From the NCBI RefSeq assembly GCF_001611675.1, contig NZ_CP014766.1, positions 1,426,001 to 1,490,000 of the forward strand: 64,000 bases of DNA. Reading direction: 5' to 3'. The stretch comes from Pontibacter akesuensis. GTDB taxonomy: Bacteria > Bacteroidota > Bacteroidia > Cytophagales > Hymenobacteraceae. Made by a program: the position numbers and the translations under genes. Positions 30,977 through 39,233 of the stretch are shown one piece after another (within the stretch, counting starts at the first letter, position 1; each line of letters begins with the position of its first letter). The notes beneath the pieces were generated by a model that was not told the origin of the DNA, made no database searches, and worked only from the letters and a program-made list of their open reading frames with translations.

Positions 30977-31040
30977 TTACAGTATCTATTAAAAAGGTAC
31001 AGATACGTATGGGCTGTAGTAGATCTACCGTAAACCTGAT

Positions 31041-31682
31041 ATGAAACTGGCGCCATACTTTATACTACCAGTCATACTTTGCTTGACCTCCTGTCAGGAT
31101 CAGGCAAGCAGCAACCAGGCAGCAACTGATACAACTGCAGCCGTACAAACGCCGGAGCCACAATCCCTTGATTCAACTTACCTGATCATCCCTGGTGAGG
31201 GTATCGGCAAAGTTAACGTCGGGATGCCGGGCGAGGAGTTAACAGCTGCACTCGGAGACCCTGACAGCACCGATGCTGCCATGGGCAAAGCGTTGCTCTA
31301 CTGGCTTAGCGAAGATACCGCACAGCCGCGGCACTTCCTTGCCATCTACACCGAATCGGATTTTGGCAGTGATCACCCACAACCTATCGTGAAGCAGCTG
31401 CAGGTAACTTCCCCGCAGTTCAAGACACCCGACAATATCAGCACGGGTACATCACTTTCTGAGATCAGAGAGCATTATCCTCACTTGGAACCGTTGGCTT
31501 ACTATCAGAACGGAGCGCAGCAACAGGTGTACATTTTTGATGCTCAGCCGGAAGGTATCGCTTTTGAGGTGACGCTGCCCGACAGTATACTTACCGCCAT
31601 CACGGTGCATGAAAAGGGCAAAGACGTATCAGGCAACTACCTGCCGCTGCACCCCGGCATGACCCTGCTGAAACAGCCGTAG
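31041..31682 (+). CDS. Putative lipoprotein, DUF-type
   Basis: A 213-residue protein with signal MKLAPYFILPVILCLTSC; the lipobox LTSC (15-18) predicts lipidation. The mature part begins with a Ser/Gln/Ala/Thr linker and continues with a globular domain featuring GEGIGKVNVGMPGEELTAALGDPDS and LGDPDST-type repeats. It resembles small periplasmic lipoproteins found in Cytophagales. Function unknown. Single gene before comM. Confidence 0.7.
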   Translation: MKLAPYFILPVILCLTSCQDQASSNQAATDTTAAVQTPEPQSLDSTYLIIPGEGIGKVNVGMPGEELTAALGDPDSTDAAMGKALLYWLSEDTAQPRHFLAIYTESDFGSDHPQPIVKQLQVTSPQFKTPDNISTGTSLSEIREHYPHLEPLAYYQNGAQQQVYIFDAQPEGIAFEVTLPDSILTAITVHEKGKDVSGNYLPLHPGMTLLKQP

Positions 31683-31833
31683 AAAAGCTTCTTTGTGCGA
31701 TCACGCCTGTTGGTGTGCCACAGGTATGACCTTAAAAGAAAGATCAATTAATTATTAAGTTAGTACCAATCAGAACTTTGTCGCGCTGGGTAGTGTTGCG
31801 GCACAGAACTACAGCACATCAACAGAGAACAGG

Positions 31834-32897
31834 ATGCTCATCAAAACCTACGGCAGCGCCGTGCAGGGTGTAAACGCCTACACCATAACAGTAGAAGTTA
31901 GTGTTACTGCCGGTACAAAATATTTTCTTGTTGGCCTGCCCGATAACGCAGTAAAGGAAAGCGAGCAGCGCATAGAGGCGGCGCTGAAGCACTACGGCTA
32001 CAAAATTCCGCGTCAGAAAATCGTCATCAACATGGCTCCCGCCGATATCCGCAAGGAAGGCGCCGCCTACGACCTGACGTTGGCCATGGGTATCTTGGCT
32101 GCTTCTGCACAGATCGCCGACGATAAAGTGTCGCAGTACATGATCATGGGAGAGCTATCGCTGGATGGTTCGCTGCGCCCTATTAAAGGGGTTTTACCCA
32201 TTGCCATTCAAGCCCGCAAAGAAGGCTTTAAAGGATTTATACTTCCAGCCCAGAATGCGCAGGAGGCGGCCATCGTGAATAACCTGGAGGTGATCGGGGT
32301 GAGCAACATTCTGGAGGCCATCGAGTTTCTGGACGGTGTCCGCGATATTCCGCCTGTGCTGGTCGATACCCGCGACATATTCAACAGCACCGTAGACCAG
32401 TATGCCGCCGATTTTGCCGATGTGCAGGGGCAGGAAAATATCAAACGCGGATTGGAAATTGCCGCCGCCGGTGGCCACAACCTGATTATGATCGGCCCGC
32501 CGGGTGCCGGTAAAACGATGCTGGCCAAGCGCCTGCCGTCCATACTTCCCCCGCTTTCGATGCACGAGGCACTTGAAACCACCAAGATACACTCGGTGGC
32601 AGGCAAACTCGGAGAGGCATCTTCGCTACTGACCACGCGCCCATACCGCTCGCCGCACCATACGATTTCGGATGTAGCTTTGGTGGGCGGGGGCAGCAAC
32701 CCGCAGCCCGGTGAAATTTCGCTTTCCCATAATGGAGTTTTATTTCTGGATGAGTTGCCGGAGTTTAAGCGCACCGTGCTGGAGGTGATGCGACAGCCGC
32801 TGGAGGAGCGCCGCGTCACGATATCCCGCGCCAAAACCACCATTGATTTTCCGGCTAACTTTATGCTGGTGGCAAGTATGAACCCGTGCCCCTGCGG
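31834..32897 (+). pseudogene. comM: comM/yifB 5' part, cut by integrative element
   Basis: N-terminal 354 codons of a YifB/ComM Mg-chelatase-like AAA+ protein, which in transformable bacteria drives branch migration of incoming DNA. Visible: the N-terminal Lon-like substrate region ([31 protein letters not shown]), Walker A GPPGAGKT (residues 221-228), [16 protein letters not shown] (Walker B) and the start of the zinc finger NPCPCG. The frame meets a TAA two bases after the 11-bp core repeat, supplied by the element. The rest resumes in frame at 43051. Joined, the product would be about 512 residues, the usual ComM length. Confidence 0.9.
32887..32897. repeat. Left attachment site (attL) core
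   Basis: TGCCCCTGCGG, repeated exactly at 43051-43061. The codons Cys-Pro-Cys-Gly of comM fall in this core. Confidence 0.85.
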
Positions 32898-32898
32898 T

Positions 32899-33150
32899 TA
32901 AGATAGCGCTGTCAATCAGTTACTTACCTACTTAAGGTAACAAATTGGTAACATTCAAAAACTTCCAATTATGATTACGAAGCTAAGGAAATAGCCTTTA
33001 TTCTACTAAATTAAATAGCTAAAGAGACATTGCCCTATTCCTTAAAAATCCCCCTATCTTGAATCCTTTTGATTAAGCCTCGCCACCTAAATGTCACTTA
33101 AGTGTTAGGTATGATAAAACCTTTGGTATGGCTACCGCCGCTTGATGTAT
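32899..33150. other. Left end of the element, no gene
   Basis: About 250 bp between attL and the cargo protease. It has the short inverted repeat TTACC-tacttaa-GGTAA and a further GGTAAC 6-11 bp on (about 32924-32952), which could be recombinase or excisionase sites. No coding frame seen. Confidence 0.5.
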
Positions 33151-34047
33151 TTAGCGATATTTTGGCTCCCACCCTAAACAGTACATCTTTTCATGTTCTG
33201 GATATTTCTCAAACATGAAAAATTTTGCCTTGTGCTCGGTGTAGTATCTTTTTTTTGTTTGAAGTAATAATCTGCGAAATTGCTTAGCTTGTTGTCGTTT
33301 ATCTTTTCTGTTGATAAATTTTTTTGAAGAATCTTTTACGGCATTATCAAATCTCCTTTTCATAGCACTTTGAGAAAATTCTTTGTCAAAGTAGTCTTGG
33401 TAAACATTTTTAAACATGCGTTCTGACCCGATATAGCCATACCCATTTGGAAGGTTGGGATTAGTTCTGTATAGAGCCTCAAGGGCAGTATCAAAATTTA
33501 AAGCACCTAAAAGTTCACTGTAGAAATTGTGGTATCTAATGTAAAGGTCGTTCTCTTCAATAAGGTTGAATGAACCTACAATCCCAGCAAATGGCGCAGG
33601 GCTTATGGGCTTAATCAGTTGCATTGCATAGCTCCCGTAGCATACAGCCATTGTTAAATATAGATTCCAAGATGAAGCAATATTTATTTTCGTAAAATAT
33701 TTGTTAAGTTCTATCCAGCTTACTTGTCCAAAATTTAATGCTATTCCACTGCCTCCTTCAAGCCCATGAACTTCAAAGTGGATAATTGGCTTCACATTAA
33801 GTACTAAACAATCATGCTCAATATTTTGCAAAGCATTAAATAATTGTTCTTTGTCATCAACGTCAATTAATTCAGCGTCCTTGTCAGGATATTTGTATTT
33901 AAAGAATTGCAGCACTTCATTATAAAGTAATGTACCTGTTAATTTTTCCCTATCTGGATTAAGAGATTGTATTACAAAGATTTTGTTAAAATTCAAATGC
34001 ATGTAATAGTTTGTTAAATGACGTTTTGAAAACTGCTTTGTAAGCAT
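33151..34047 (-). CDS. Predicted caspase/CHAT-like protease (cargo)
   Basis: A 298-residue protein (or 283 if started at MHLNFNKIF, 34002). It has the clan CD pair: His 94 in the hydrophobic block PIIHFEVHG and Cys 136 in LYLTMAVCYGSYA, 42 residues apart, followed by PAPFAGIVGSFNL and a FYSELLGALNFDTALEALY helix as in CHAT domains. The C-terminal 90 residues are strongly basic (NRKDKRQQAKQFRRLLLQTKKR). Codon usage is visibly A/T-rich, unlike the host. It is divergent from a membrane-anchored winged-helix gene 75 bp away. Protease function is inferred from motifs only; a structural or non-catalytic role is not excluded. Confidence 0.65.
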   Translation of the reverse strand: MLTKQFSKRHLTNYYMHLNFNKIFVIQSLNPDREKLTGTLLYNEVLQFFKYKYPDKDAELIDVDDKEQLFNALQNIEHDCLVLNVKPIIHFEVHGLEGGSGIALNFGQVSWIELNKYFTKINIASSWNLYLTMAVCYGSYAMQLIKPISPAPFAGIVGSFNLIEENDLYIRYHNFYSELLGALNFDTALEALYRTNPNLPNGYGYIGSERMFKNVYQDYFDKEFSQSAMKRRFDNAVKDSSKKFINRKDKRQQAKQFRRLLLQTKKRYYTEHKAKFFMFEKYPEHEKMYCLGWEPKYR

Positions 34048-34122
34048 TTTAATAATATAAGTCGCAATTTATTAGAAGCTAAATAATCCTAACTTTAAGT
34101 TATAAGAACTGAACAAGTTATC

Positions 34123-34644
34123 ATGAATGATTCAAAAAAGAGTGCTAATCCATGGGAGGCTTATAATTTCAAGACAGAAAATAATAGGACTAGTGATGTA
34201 ACGGCTGCTGGTTTCTATGTTGAACACCTTTATATGTGGGCTGCTTTAGAAGCTTTTCTACAACATGATAAGGTCACCTTAAAGACCTTGAATTATGCTA
34301 TGGCTAACAATGTACCTGAACATATAAATTGGGAAGTCCCCGTGACTGTTTCTCAAAACGTTATTCAGAAGATGATAAAGATAGGGTATATTAAAGCAGT
34401 AGATGTTCCAGGGGAATTGCCAGAGATTTTGCTTACGGAGATTGGTTTGAAAGCACTTCAAAATCAGACATTTCAATCTCTTTCCACCACTTCCTTTTTC
34501 AGTTATCAAACGCATCTTCTTAATGGAGAAATGCATATCCTAAGCAGGAACTCATACAGAACTAGTGTAGGTGTGGGAATCGTTGCTGTTCTATCACTTT
34601 TAGCTAGCATAGCGGCTACTCTTAAAGCTTTTGGAATTATTTAG
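34123..34644 (+). CDS. Winged-helix-like protein with C-terminal membrane anchor (cargo partner)
   Basis: A 173-residue protein. Residues 45-110 have the pattern of a winged helix (helix, SQNVIQKMIKIGYIKAV, then LTEIGLKALQNQTF). A linker of about 30 residues is followed by one hydrophobic segment near the end (SVGVGIVAVLSLLASIAATL, about 148-167), so a tail-anchored membrane protein with the bulk in the cytoplasm. No named family recognised. A/T-rich like its neighbour, and divergent from it with a shared 75-bp promoter region, which suggests a pair. Confidence 0.6.
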   Translation: MNDSKKSANPWEAYNFKTENNRTSDVTAAGFYVEHLYMWAALEAFLQHDKVTLKTLNYAMANNVPEHINWEVPVTVSQNVIQKMIKIGYIKAVDVPGELPEILLTEIGLKALQNQTFQSLSTTSFFSYQTHLLNGEMHILSRNSYRTSVGVGIVAVLSLLASIAATLKAFGII

Positions 34645-34947
34645 GCGTACTTCTTTGTCAATTCCCCATTCAAAGTTGATTTCGCGACTGAAGGCTCTGT
34701 ATTCATTTAATGCTCCTATCATTTCGTACTTGTAAGGTTAACGGTTGTTAACAGCCATAGCCCAGAATAACAAAATGACAACTAAAGCCTCACCGTGCAT
34801 TTCATTCTCCCTCACAAAATTTAAAATCGGTAATTGAAAAGCGAGTAAAACAGGCTGGTTTTGGGGCGTTTTAAGGCGTTATGGGAGACTTTCAGGAAGC
34901 GTTAGTTTAGACCTTAGGAAAGCGTTTTAAAGCGGCTGTATGGCCTG
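34645..34947. other. Gap after the cargo pair, possible ORF remnant
   Basis: No convincing gene. A short open stretch on the minus strand (about 34600-34715, from an ATG preceded by a stop) could be a decayed remnant, reading MIGALNEYRAF then EINFEWGIDKEV. The right part (34865-34940) has GCGTTTTAAGGCGTT, GCGTTAG and GCGTTTTAAAGCGG, loose direct repeats. Confidence 0.4.
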
Positions 34948-35124
34948 TTAAACACTTATTCGCTCTGCTTTTGGCTGTGCTTCTACATCCTTTTCCCGCT
35001 TTATTTCCAGAATCTCTGTCACGCTCCAGTAAAGCACCAGCAGGAAGCCGCCGTAGATGATGACGCGGACAATGTTCTGGCGGAAGAACTTCTGGCGGGG
35101 GGGTAGTTCGTCAAATGGCTTCAT
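34948..35124 (-). CDS. 58-aa single-pass membrane protein
   Basis: An open frame of 58 codons, starting MKPFDELPPRQKFFRQNIVR, with a hydrophobic helix VIIYGGFLLVLYWSV (residues 21-35) and a charged C-terminus ending PKAERISV. Basic N-terminus plus a single helix predicts an inner-membrane protein with its tail outside or a small accessory protein. It follows the 71-residue gene by 45 bp on the same strand. Function unknown. Confidence 0.6.
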   Translation of the reverse strand: MKPFDELPPRQKFFRQNIVRVIIYGGFLLVLYWSVTEILEIKREKDVEAQPKAERISV

Positions 35125-35169
35125 GGTGGAGCAGCCTTTAAGATATGATGTTGCAGGAGGTTGTCTAGC

Positions 35170-35385
35170 TTAAAGCGTCACAAGGGCATGTGTCTTCTTT
35201 AACTCCGCCTGCAACTCCAAGGCAAATTGCAAGGCTAACTTCAGCCCTTGTTCACATTCATCGCTATTGACTTGCCGCAACCACTTCACTTCCACGTTGC
35301 AGTTGGCTACGTCCAGTTCGACGGCGATAAAATCCATATCTATCAAGCGGGTATTTACTAGCACTGCTGGAAGCTTGTTTTTCAT
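35170..35385 (-). CDS. 71-aa hypothetical protein
   Basis: A short protein, MKNKLPAVLVNTRL onwards, with a beta-rich first half (DFIAVELDVANCNVEVKWLRQV) and a helical second half (GLKLALQFALELQAELKK). It lies 12 bp after the 110-aa gene and precedes the small membrane protein, as a three-gene minus-strand set. Unknown. Confidence 0.5.
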   Translation of the reverse strand: MKNKLPAVLVNTRLIDMDFIAVELDVANCNVEVKWLRQVNSDECEQGLKLALQFALELQAELKKTHALVTL

Positions 35386-35397
35386 GTGGCTCTTGTA

Positions 35398-35730
35398 TTA
35401 GTCAGGCAGGATAAGGTAGCTATCCCCTTTGCTAATGAACTCGCCGCTTTTTACCGCTTCTACGTCCGCACACAGGTTGTGGTGCAGGTGCCGCACGATG
35501 TAAGAACTAACGCTTAGCTGCTGGAGAAGCAGGCACAGCTCTTCCAACCGTTGCAGGTAATGTTCATCATTATCTGTGTCGGGCATTGGCATGGCCAGCA
35601 GTTTGCCTATGGCTTGCAGTTGCGGAAATGCGTCACGGTGCTTTGAGATTGTCGCCTGCAGCTTGGCTAGGATGATGCTGCACTGTTGTTTCACGCCTTC
35701 GCTTTCTGGCGTATACATTACTTTGAGCAT
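35398..35730 (-). CDS. Unknown protein, paralogue A of an element gene pair
   Basis: A 110-residue helical protein. It shares long stretches with the gene at 37852-38193: KLQATISKHRDAFPQLQAIG / KLQATVAKYKEAFPQLKAIG, YLQRLEELC / YVQRLQELC, SSYIVRHLHHNLCADVEAVK / SSYIIRHLHHNLCEDVESVK, and the end YLILPD / YLILPT. About half of residues are identical by eye. Upstream DNA is also alike (35750-35800), so a segment was duplicated. No domain recognised. Confidence 0.6.
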   Translation of the reverse strand: MLKVMYTPESEGVKQQCSIILAKLQATISKHRDAFPQLQAIGKLLAMPMPDTDNDEHYLQRLEELCLLLQQLSVSSYIVRHLHHNLCADVEAVKSGEFISKGDSYLILPD

Positions 35731-35973
35731 AGCAGTGATGATGTTTCATCAACCCAAAGCGAACGAATACAAGCTACAATACGAGCTGGCTAGGAGTGAT
35801 AGGTGCAAACGCCTTACCCGTTGAGTTGGCAAAATAGCTTTGGCTAAGGCGCGGTATTGTAAAGATAATAAATTAACTAGTAAATGCCTTATTTGCAGAT
35901 ACTTTATCAATTAAAAGGTGCAAATGCCTTTTTAAACGTTCCTGCAAAAGATGCTTCAATCTGGAGCGGGAAT

Positions 35974-36600
35974 TTAAAGGATTGAACTAACGATAAACTT
36001 GCCGCTGCCGTTCTTGCCCTCGGAGATGACGTTGGGTATGCCTTCACCGCCGTTGCCAAAGTAAAACAGCTTGCAGGCAATGGCACATTCGTTAAGAAAA
36101 CTGCCATAGTCAAATGCTTTGTCTGCTGCTTTTGGTTGTTCTAAACTGACGTAAAAAAGCGTTGTGCTTCTTGTTTCATGTTCACGAAGTCCTTCCACTG
36201 TCATTCGTGCTTTTGCCCATGCCATTAACTCGTCGCCGTACATATCTTTTGTCTCTGCTTCAGCCCATTGCTGTGCATCTGCACGAAGCGTTGGTGTAAA
36301 CAGGTCGTAGAAATAGGTAAAGCTATATTTTGGCTTGCCAGTATTTTTTGTCTTCGGCTCCACTTCGTCTGGCTCTGGCTCTTTGTACAGGTCTCTTCGC
36401 CACTGCTCCAACTCTTCCTGCGTCTCAAACGCGGCCAGTATAAAATTTGGGCTCTCGGGCATTATCATGTAGTACTTTGGATTCTCCAGACTGTACAGTT
36501 TTCCGTCTTTGACGTGTCCGCATCTGAAGCCTATTTCCCATTCTACTGCGGCGTAGCACTCTGTGCCACGGTTAATGTCGCGTGGGTTAATCTTTGCCAT
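35974..36600 (-). CDS. Hypothetical protein
   Basis: A 208-residue protein rich in Glu/Lys with many aromatic residues (YSFTYFYDLFTPTLR, YGSFLNECAIACKLFYFG). No family recognised. It is divergent from the serine recombinase, and a full -7 box TACCTTTG(CA) lies at 36713-36720 on its strand, so it is probably expressed. Element-specific. Confidence 0.55.
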   Translation of the reverse strand: MAKINPRDINRGTECYAAVEWEIGFRCGHVKDGKLYSLENPKYYMIMPESPNFILAAFETQEELEQWRRDLYKEPEPDEVEPKTKNTGKPKYSFTYFYDLFTPTLRADAQQWAEAETKDMYGDELMAWAKARMTVEGLREHETRSTTLFYVSLEQPKAADKAFDYGSFLNECAIACKLFYFGNGGEGIPNVISEGKNGSGKFIVSSIL

Positions 36601-36712
36601 GTGATTTTAAATTTAAAATTGGTTAACGGATAGTTGACGTGTGCTGCGGTGGCCTTTGTGTTCAAAAAAGGGTTTAGCGGAAAAGCTTTGTTTCTGTGCC
36701 GCTACAGCTATG

Positions 36713-36720
36713 CAAAGGTA
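36713..36720 (-). promoter_or_regulatory. -7 promoter box for the 208-aa gene
   Basis: TACCTTTG(CATAG) on the minus strand, 113 bp upstream of the start at 36600, an exact TAnnTTTG match. Confidence 0.6.
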
Positions 36721-36728
36721 CGAAAAAA

Positions 36729-36760
36729 TGTATTCAAATAAGGTATTCCTTTAATGAATA
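36729..36760. promoter_or_regulatory. Candidate operator or resolvase site between divergent genes
   Basis: Inverted TATTCA ... TGAATA arms around AATAAGGTATTCCTTTAA, located between the two divergent -7 boxes. Could be bound by the serine recombinase or a regulator; only the symmetry is seen. Confidence 0.4.
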
Positions 36761-36768
36761 TTTTAGCA

Positions 36769-36776
36769 TACCTTTG
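36769..36776 (+). promoter_or_regulatory. -7 promoter box of the serine recombinase
   Basis: TACCTTTG, 25 bp before the start codon at 36801. Confidence 0.65.
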
Positions 36777-36800
36777 TAAGGCACTTAACAAGGTAGGCAA

Positions 36801-37454
36801 ATGAGCAAAGTAGCATTGCTGGTAAGGGTTTCCACTAACGACCAGACGCATGACAGGCAAATAAAGGAGCTGAACGACTATGCCGCTGCCAACGGCTACA
36901 AGGTAGTTGATACAATCACTGAAACCGTGTCTGGAGCCAAGCGCAATGAAGAGCGGAAAGGTATTCAGCAACTATTGAAGCTGGCAAAGACCAAAAAGAT
37001 AGACAAAGTGCTGGTGCATGAAGTCACACGCCTTGGACGTGACACGTCACAGGTGCTTGCCACGTTGGAAGACCTGCACAAACTCAAAGTGTCCGTGGTA
37101 GTGATGAACTACCAACTGGATACCCTGAAACCTAACGGCGAGGTAGATGGCATGGCTCAATTCCTTATCACAATCCTTGCCGATATTGGCAGAATGGAAC
37201 GTGCAACGTTGGTAGAGCGGGTGAAGTCAGGCATGGCAGAAGCAAGGCGGCAGGGTAAGCACGTTGGCAGACCTGAAGGCTCCACAAAAGACGGTAGGGC
37301 TATGCTGAACGAGTACAAACAGGTTGTAAAATGCCTGAAGGAAGGGCAGACGGTCAGAGACACAGCAAAGCTTTGTGACGTTGGCGTGTCCACGGTTCAA
37401 CGGGTAAAGAAGTTGCTGGTGGAAGCGGGTGAAGTAACCAGGGGGCGCTCGTAG
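36801..37454 (+). CDS. Serine recombinase (resolvase/invertase type)
   Basis: A 217-residue small serine recombinase. The catalytic Ser is residue 11 in VRVSTNDQ; the family helix RLGRDTSQVL and the DIGRMERATLVERVKSGMAEARRQGKHVGRPEGS linker are present, followed by a C-terminal helix-turn-helix (DTAKLCDVGVSTVQRVK). Length is that of invertases/resolvases. It may resolve or invert a segment within the element; its target is unknown. Its divergent partner is the 208-aa gene. Confidence 0.9.
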   Translation: MSKVALLVRVSTNDQTHDRQIKELNDYAAANGYKVVDTITETVSGAKRNEERKGIQQLLKLAKTKKIDKVLVHEVTRLGRDTSQVLATLEDLHKLKVSVVVMNYQLDTLKPNGEVDGMAQFLITILADIGRMERATLVERVKSGMAEARRQGKHVGRPEGSTKDGRAMLNEYKQVVKCLKEGQTVRDTAKLCDVGVSTVQRVKKLLVEAGEVTRGRS

Positions 37455-37472
37455 CTTCCTGCACCTAAACCT

Positions 37473-37533
37473 ATGGCCTGCCACGTTTACCCTGTTTTTC
37501 TGGAGGCGGCAAGTTCCAAGCAACACAGGCCAT
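37473..37533. repeat. Inverted repeat flanking an element repeat, copy 1
   Basis: ATGGCCTG (37473-37480) and CAGGCCAT (37526-37533) enclose CCACGTTTACCCTGTTTTTC and a GGAGGCGGCAAG stretch. Related sequence recurs at 38381-38423 and, more loosely, at 39310-39345. Confidence 0.5.
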
Positions 37534-37675
37534 GCGCCTGTACGGTGAAGAGTAGGTGAAGCGGGTAAACTACGTAGTCGGTAAGTATGAAATTGGAGCA
37601 AATTACGTATAAATCACTTGCAATAGCTTCGTATACAGTAGCTTACATTTGCATCTCGTCTTTAAACTGAAGCTT

Positions 37676-37873
37676 ATGGAGATAGGAAACGAGCCAATCA
37701 CAACACAGGAACAGTATGAAGTAATAGCGTACCGCCTAGAGCACCTGAAGGACGCGGAGCCTGATACGCCAGAGGCTGAAGAGTTGAAGCGGCTGACAAG
37801 GTTGCTGGTAAATTATATTGTCAGAGGACTGAAAAAGCCTCAAAAGCAAGCCTATGTTGGCAGTATAAGGTAA
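37676..37873 (+). CDS. Small orphan HigA-like N-terminal protein
   Basis: A 65-residue protein (MEIGNEPITTQEQYEVIAYR onwards). The segment TTQEQYEVIAYRLEHLKDAEPDTPEAEELKRLTRLLVNY matches the N-terminal helical region of HigA-type antitoxins, which normally precede an HTH domain absent here (two parts shown: TTQEQYEVIAYRLEHLKDAE and PDTPEAEELKRLTRLLVNY). No toxin gene was recognised beside it. Its last 22 bp overlap the end of the gene on the opposite strand. Confidence 0.5.
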   Translation: MEIGNEPITTQEQYEVIAYRLEHLKDAEPDTPEAEELKRLTRLLVNYIVRGLKKPQKQAYVGSIR

Positions 37874-38193
37874 GTCTCTTCCTGACTGGAAAGGAAGGTG
37901 TTGTTTTTCACCGATTCCACGTCTTCGCACAGGTTGTGGTGGAGGTGGCGGATAATGTAAGAACTTGTGCTTAACTCGTTCAGGTAGGAGCACAGTTCCT
38001 GAAGCCTTTGCACATAGTCTTCGTCGCTGTTGGCCTCTGGAAGGGTCATGCGCAGAAGCTTGCCGATGGCTTTCAATTGTGGGAAAGCCTCCTTGTACTT
38101 GGCTACTGTGGCCTGAAGCTTGGCAATGATAGTTTCGTACTGTGCCTTTACGCCGTCGCTGTCAGGCCTAATATACATCGCTTTGAGCGTCAT
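37852..38193 (-). CDS. Unknown protein, paralogue B of an element gene pair
   Basis: Started at MTLKAMYIRP (38193), 113 residues, paralogous to the gene at 35398-35730 along almost its full length (see that entry). The upstream regions share AACCCAAAGCG, ATACAAGCTA and GGCTAGGA elements (38205-38255), indicating duplication of gene plus control region. It converges on the HigA-like ORF with a 22-bp overlap. No domain recognised. Confidence 0.6.
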   Translation of the reverse strand: MTLKAMYIRPDSDGVKAQYETIIAKLQATVAKYKEAFPQLKAIGKLLRMTLPEANSDEDYVQRLQELCSYLNELSTSSYIIRHLHHNLCEDVESVKNNTFLSSQEETYLILPT

Positions 38194-38645
38194 AACTGGA
38201 GACGTTAAATAACCCAAAGCGCACGCATACAAGCTATGATACAAGCGGGCTAGGAATCAACTGGTGAGCGCGTCTTGCCTGTGGTTCTGTTCAAACTAGC
38301 TATCGGGCACGGCGCAGATAGTGCAGATACAAAAGCTTACGGATAACCGTTCAAAATAAACGTCTTTTATGGTAAACGTGTGGCCTGCCATGTTTAACCC
38401 TATATTCTGGAAGCGGTGAAGGGATGCACGTTCACCCTGAATTTATTAAATAATTTAATTTATTTAAAACGTCCCCTACACGGCAGAAAGCCTACGCATT
38501 GCCTTTAACAGCTAAAATACCCTCAAAATGTACTTCAAAACTTTCATTCCAATATCGCTTCCTTACAAAAACGCCTTGATGTAAACCTTACACCTTGCCT
38601 TTTGATACATATATGTGGCAGGTATAAACGCAAGGCATACAGCGG
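38194..38645. other. Gap with AT-rich repeat, copy 2
   Basis: No gene seen. It contains the duplicated upstream region of the paralogue-B gene and, at 38381-38473, the sequence TGGCCTGCCATGTTTAACCC, TATTCTGGAAGCGGTGAAGG, a 30-bp AT-rich block ending in TATTTAAAACGTC. A closely similar unit is at 39316-39386. Confidence 0.5.
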
Positions 38646-39233
38646 CTATATGGAAGTGGCAAAAAGCCTTTTTAATGCTTTCATGGCGCTTCTGGTTCTC
38701 GTTTTCACCGTGCCTAAAGGCAGGCCAAGATTTTCCGCTGTCTCGCTTTGGGTGTATCCGCCAAAGTACATCATATCAATGATCTGCCTTTGCTCTGGCT
38801 TCAGGGCCGATACCAGTTCCTCGATGCCGATGCACTCTGGATTTAAGGCTTTGCAGGCTACATGGCCTTCACAATAAGTACCTTCATCAACTCCATGGGT
38901 AGACTTACTCTGGCGGTAGTGAGGCGAACGAACCGTGTCAATGGCATTGTGGCGGGCTATGTTCAGGAGCCAAGTGAAGAGCCTGCCCCTCGTGCTATCA
39001 TAGGAGGGAAATGCACTCCAAACCTTTACAAATGTATCCTGCGTAATGTCTTGGGCGGATTGCTCGCACCTGACGATGCGAAGGATTATGCCGTAGATGG
39101 CCGCGGAGTAGTTGTCGTACAGCATGGAAAAGGCAATTTTATCCCCTACCTGCAAACGGGCCACAAGTTCTTCCTCTGAAACAACTGGTTGTAAAGGTGG
39201 AGCCAAAATAAAGTAATTAAAGCATTGTAACAC
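38646..39233 (-). CDS. ECF-type sigma-70 factor on the element
   Basis: A 195-residue sigma factor. Region 2 spans FSMLYDNYSAAIYGIILRIV to RGRLFTWLLNIARHNAID, and region 4 is LKPEQRQIIDMMYFGGYTQS followed by ETAENLGLPLGTVKTRTRSA. The first ATG is used because no clear downstream alternative exists before region 2; the first 20 residues could be leader. No anti-sigma gene adjoins. Directly repeated AT-rich units lie 180 bp downstream and about 85 bp upstream of the gene. Likely targets are unknown. Confidence 0.85.
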   Translation of the reverse strand: MLQCFNYFILAPPLQPVVSEEELVARLQVGDKIAFSMLYDNYSAAIYGIILRIVRCEQSAQDITQDTFVKVWSAFPSYDSTRGRLFTWLLNIARHNAIDTVRSPHYRQSKSTHGVDEGTYCEGHVACKALNPECIGIEELVSALKPEQRQIIDMMYFGGYTQSETAENLGLPLGTVKTRTRSAMKALKRLFATSI

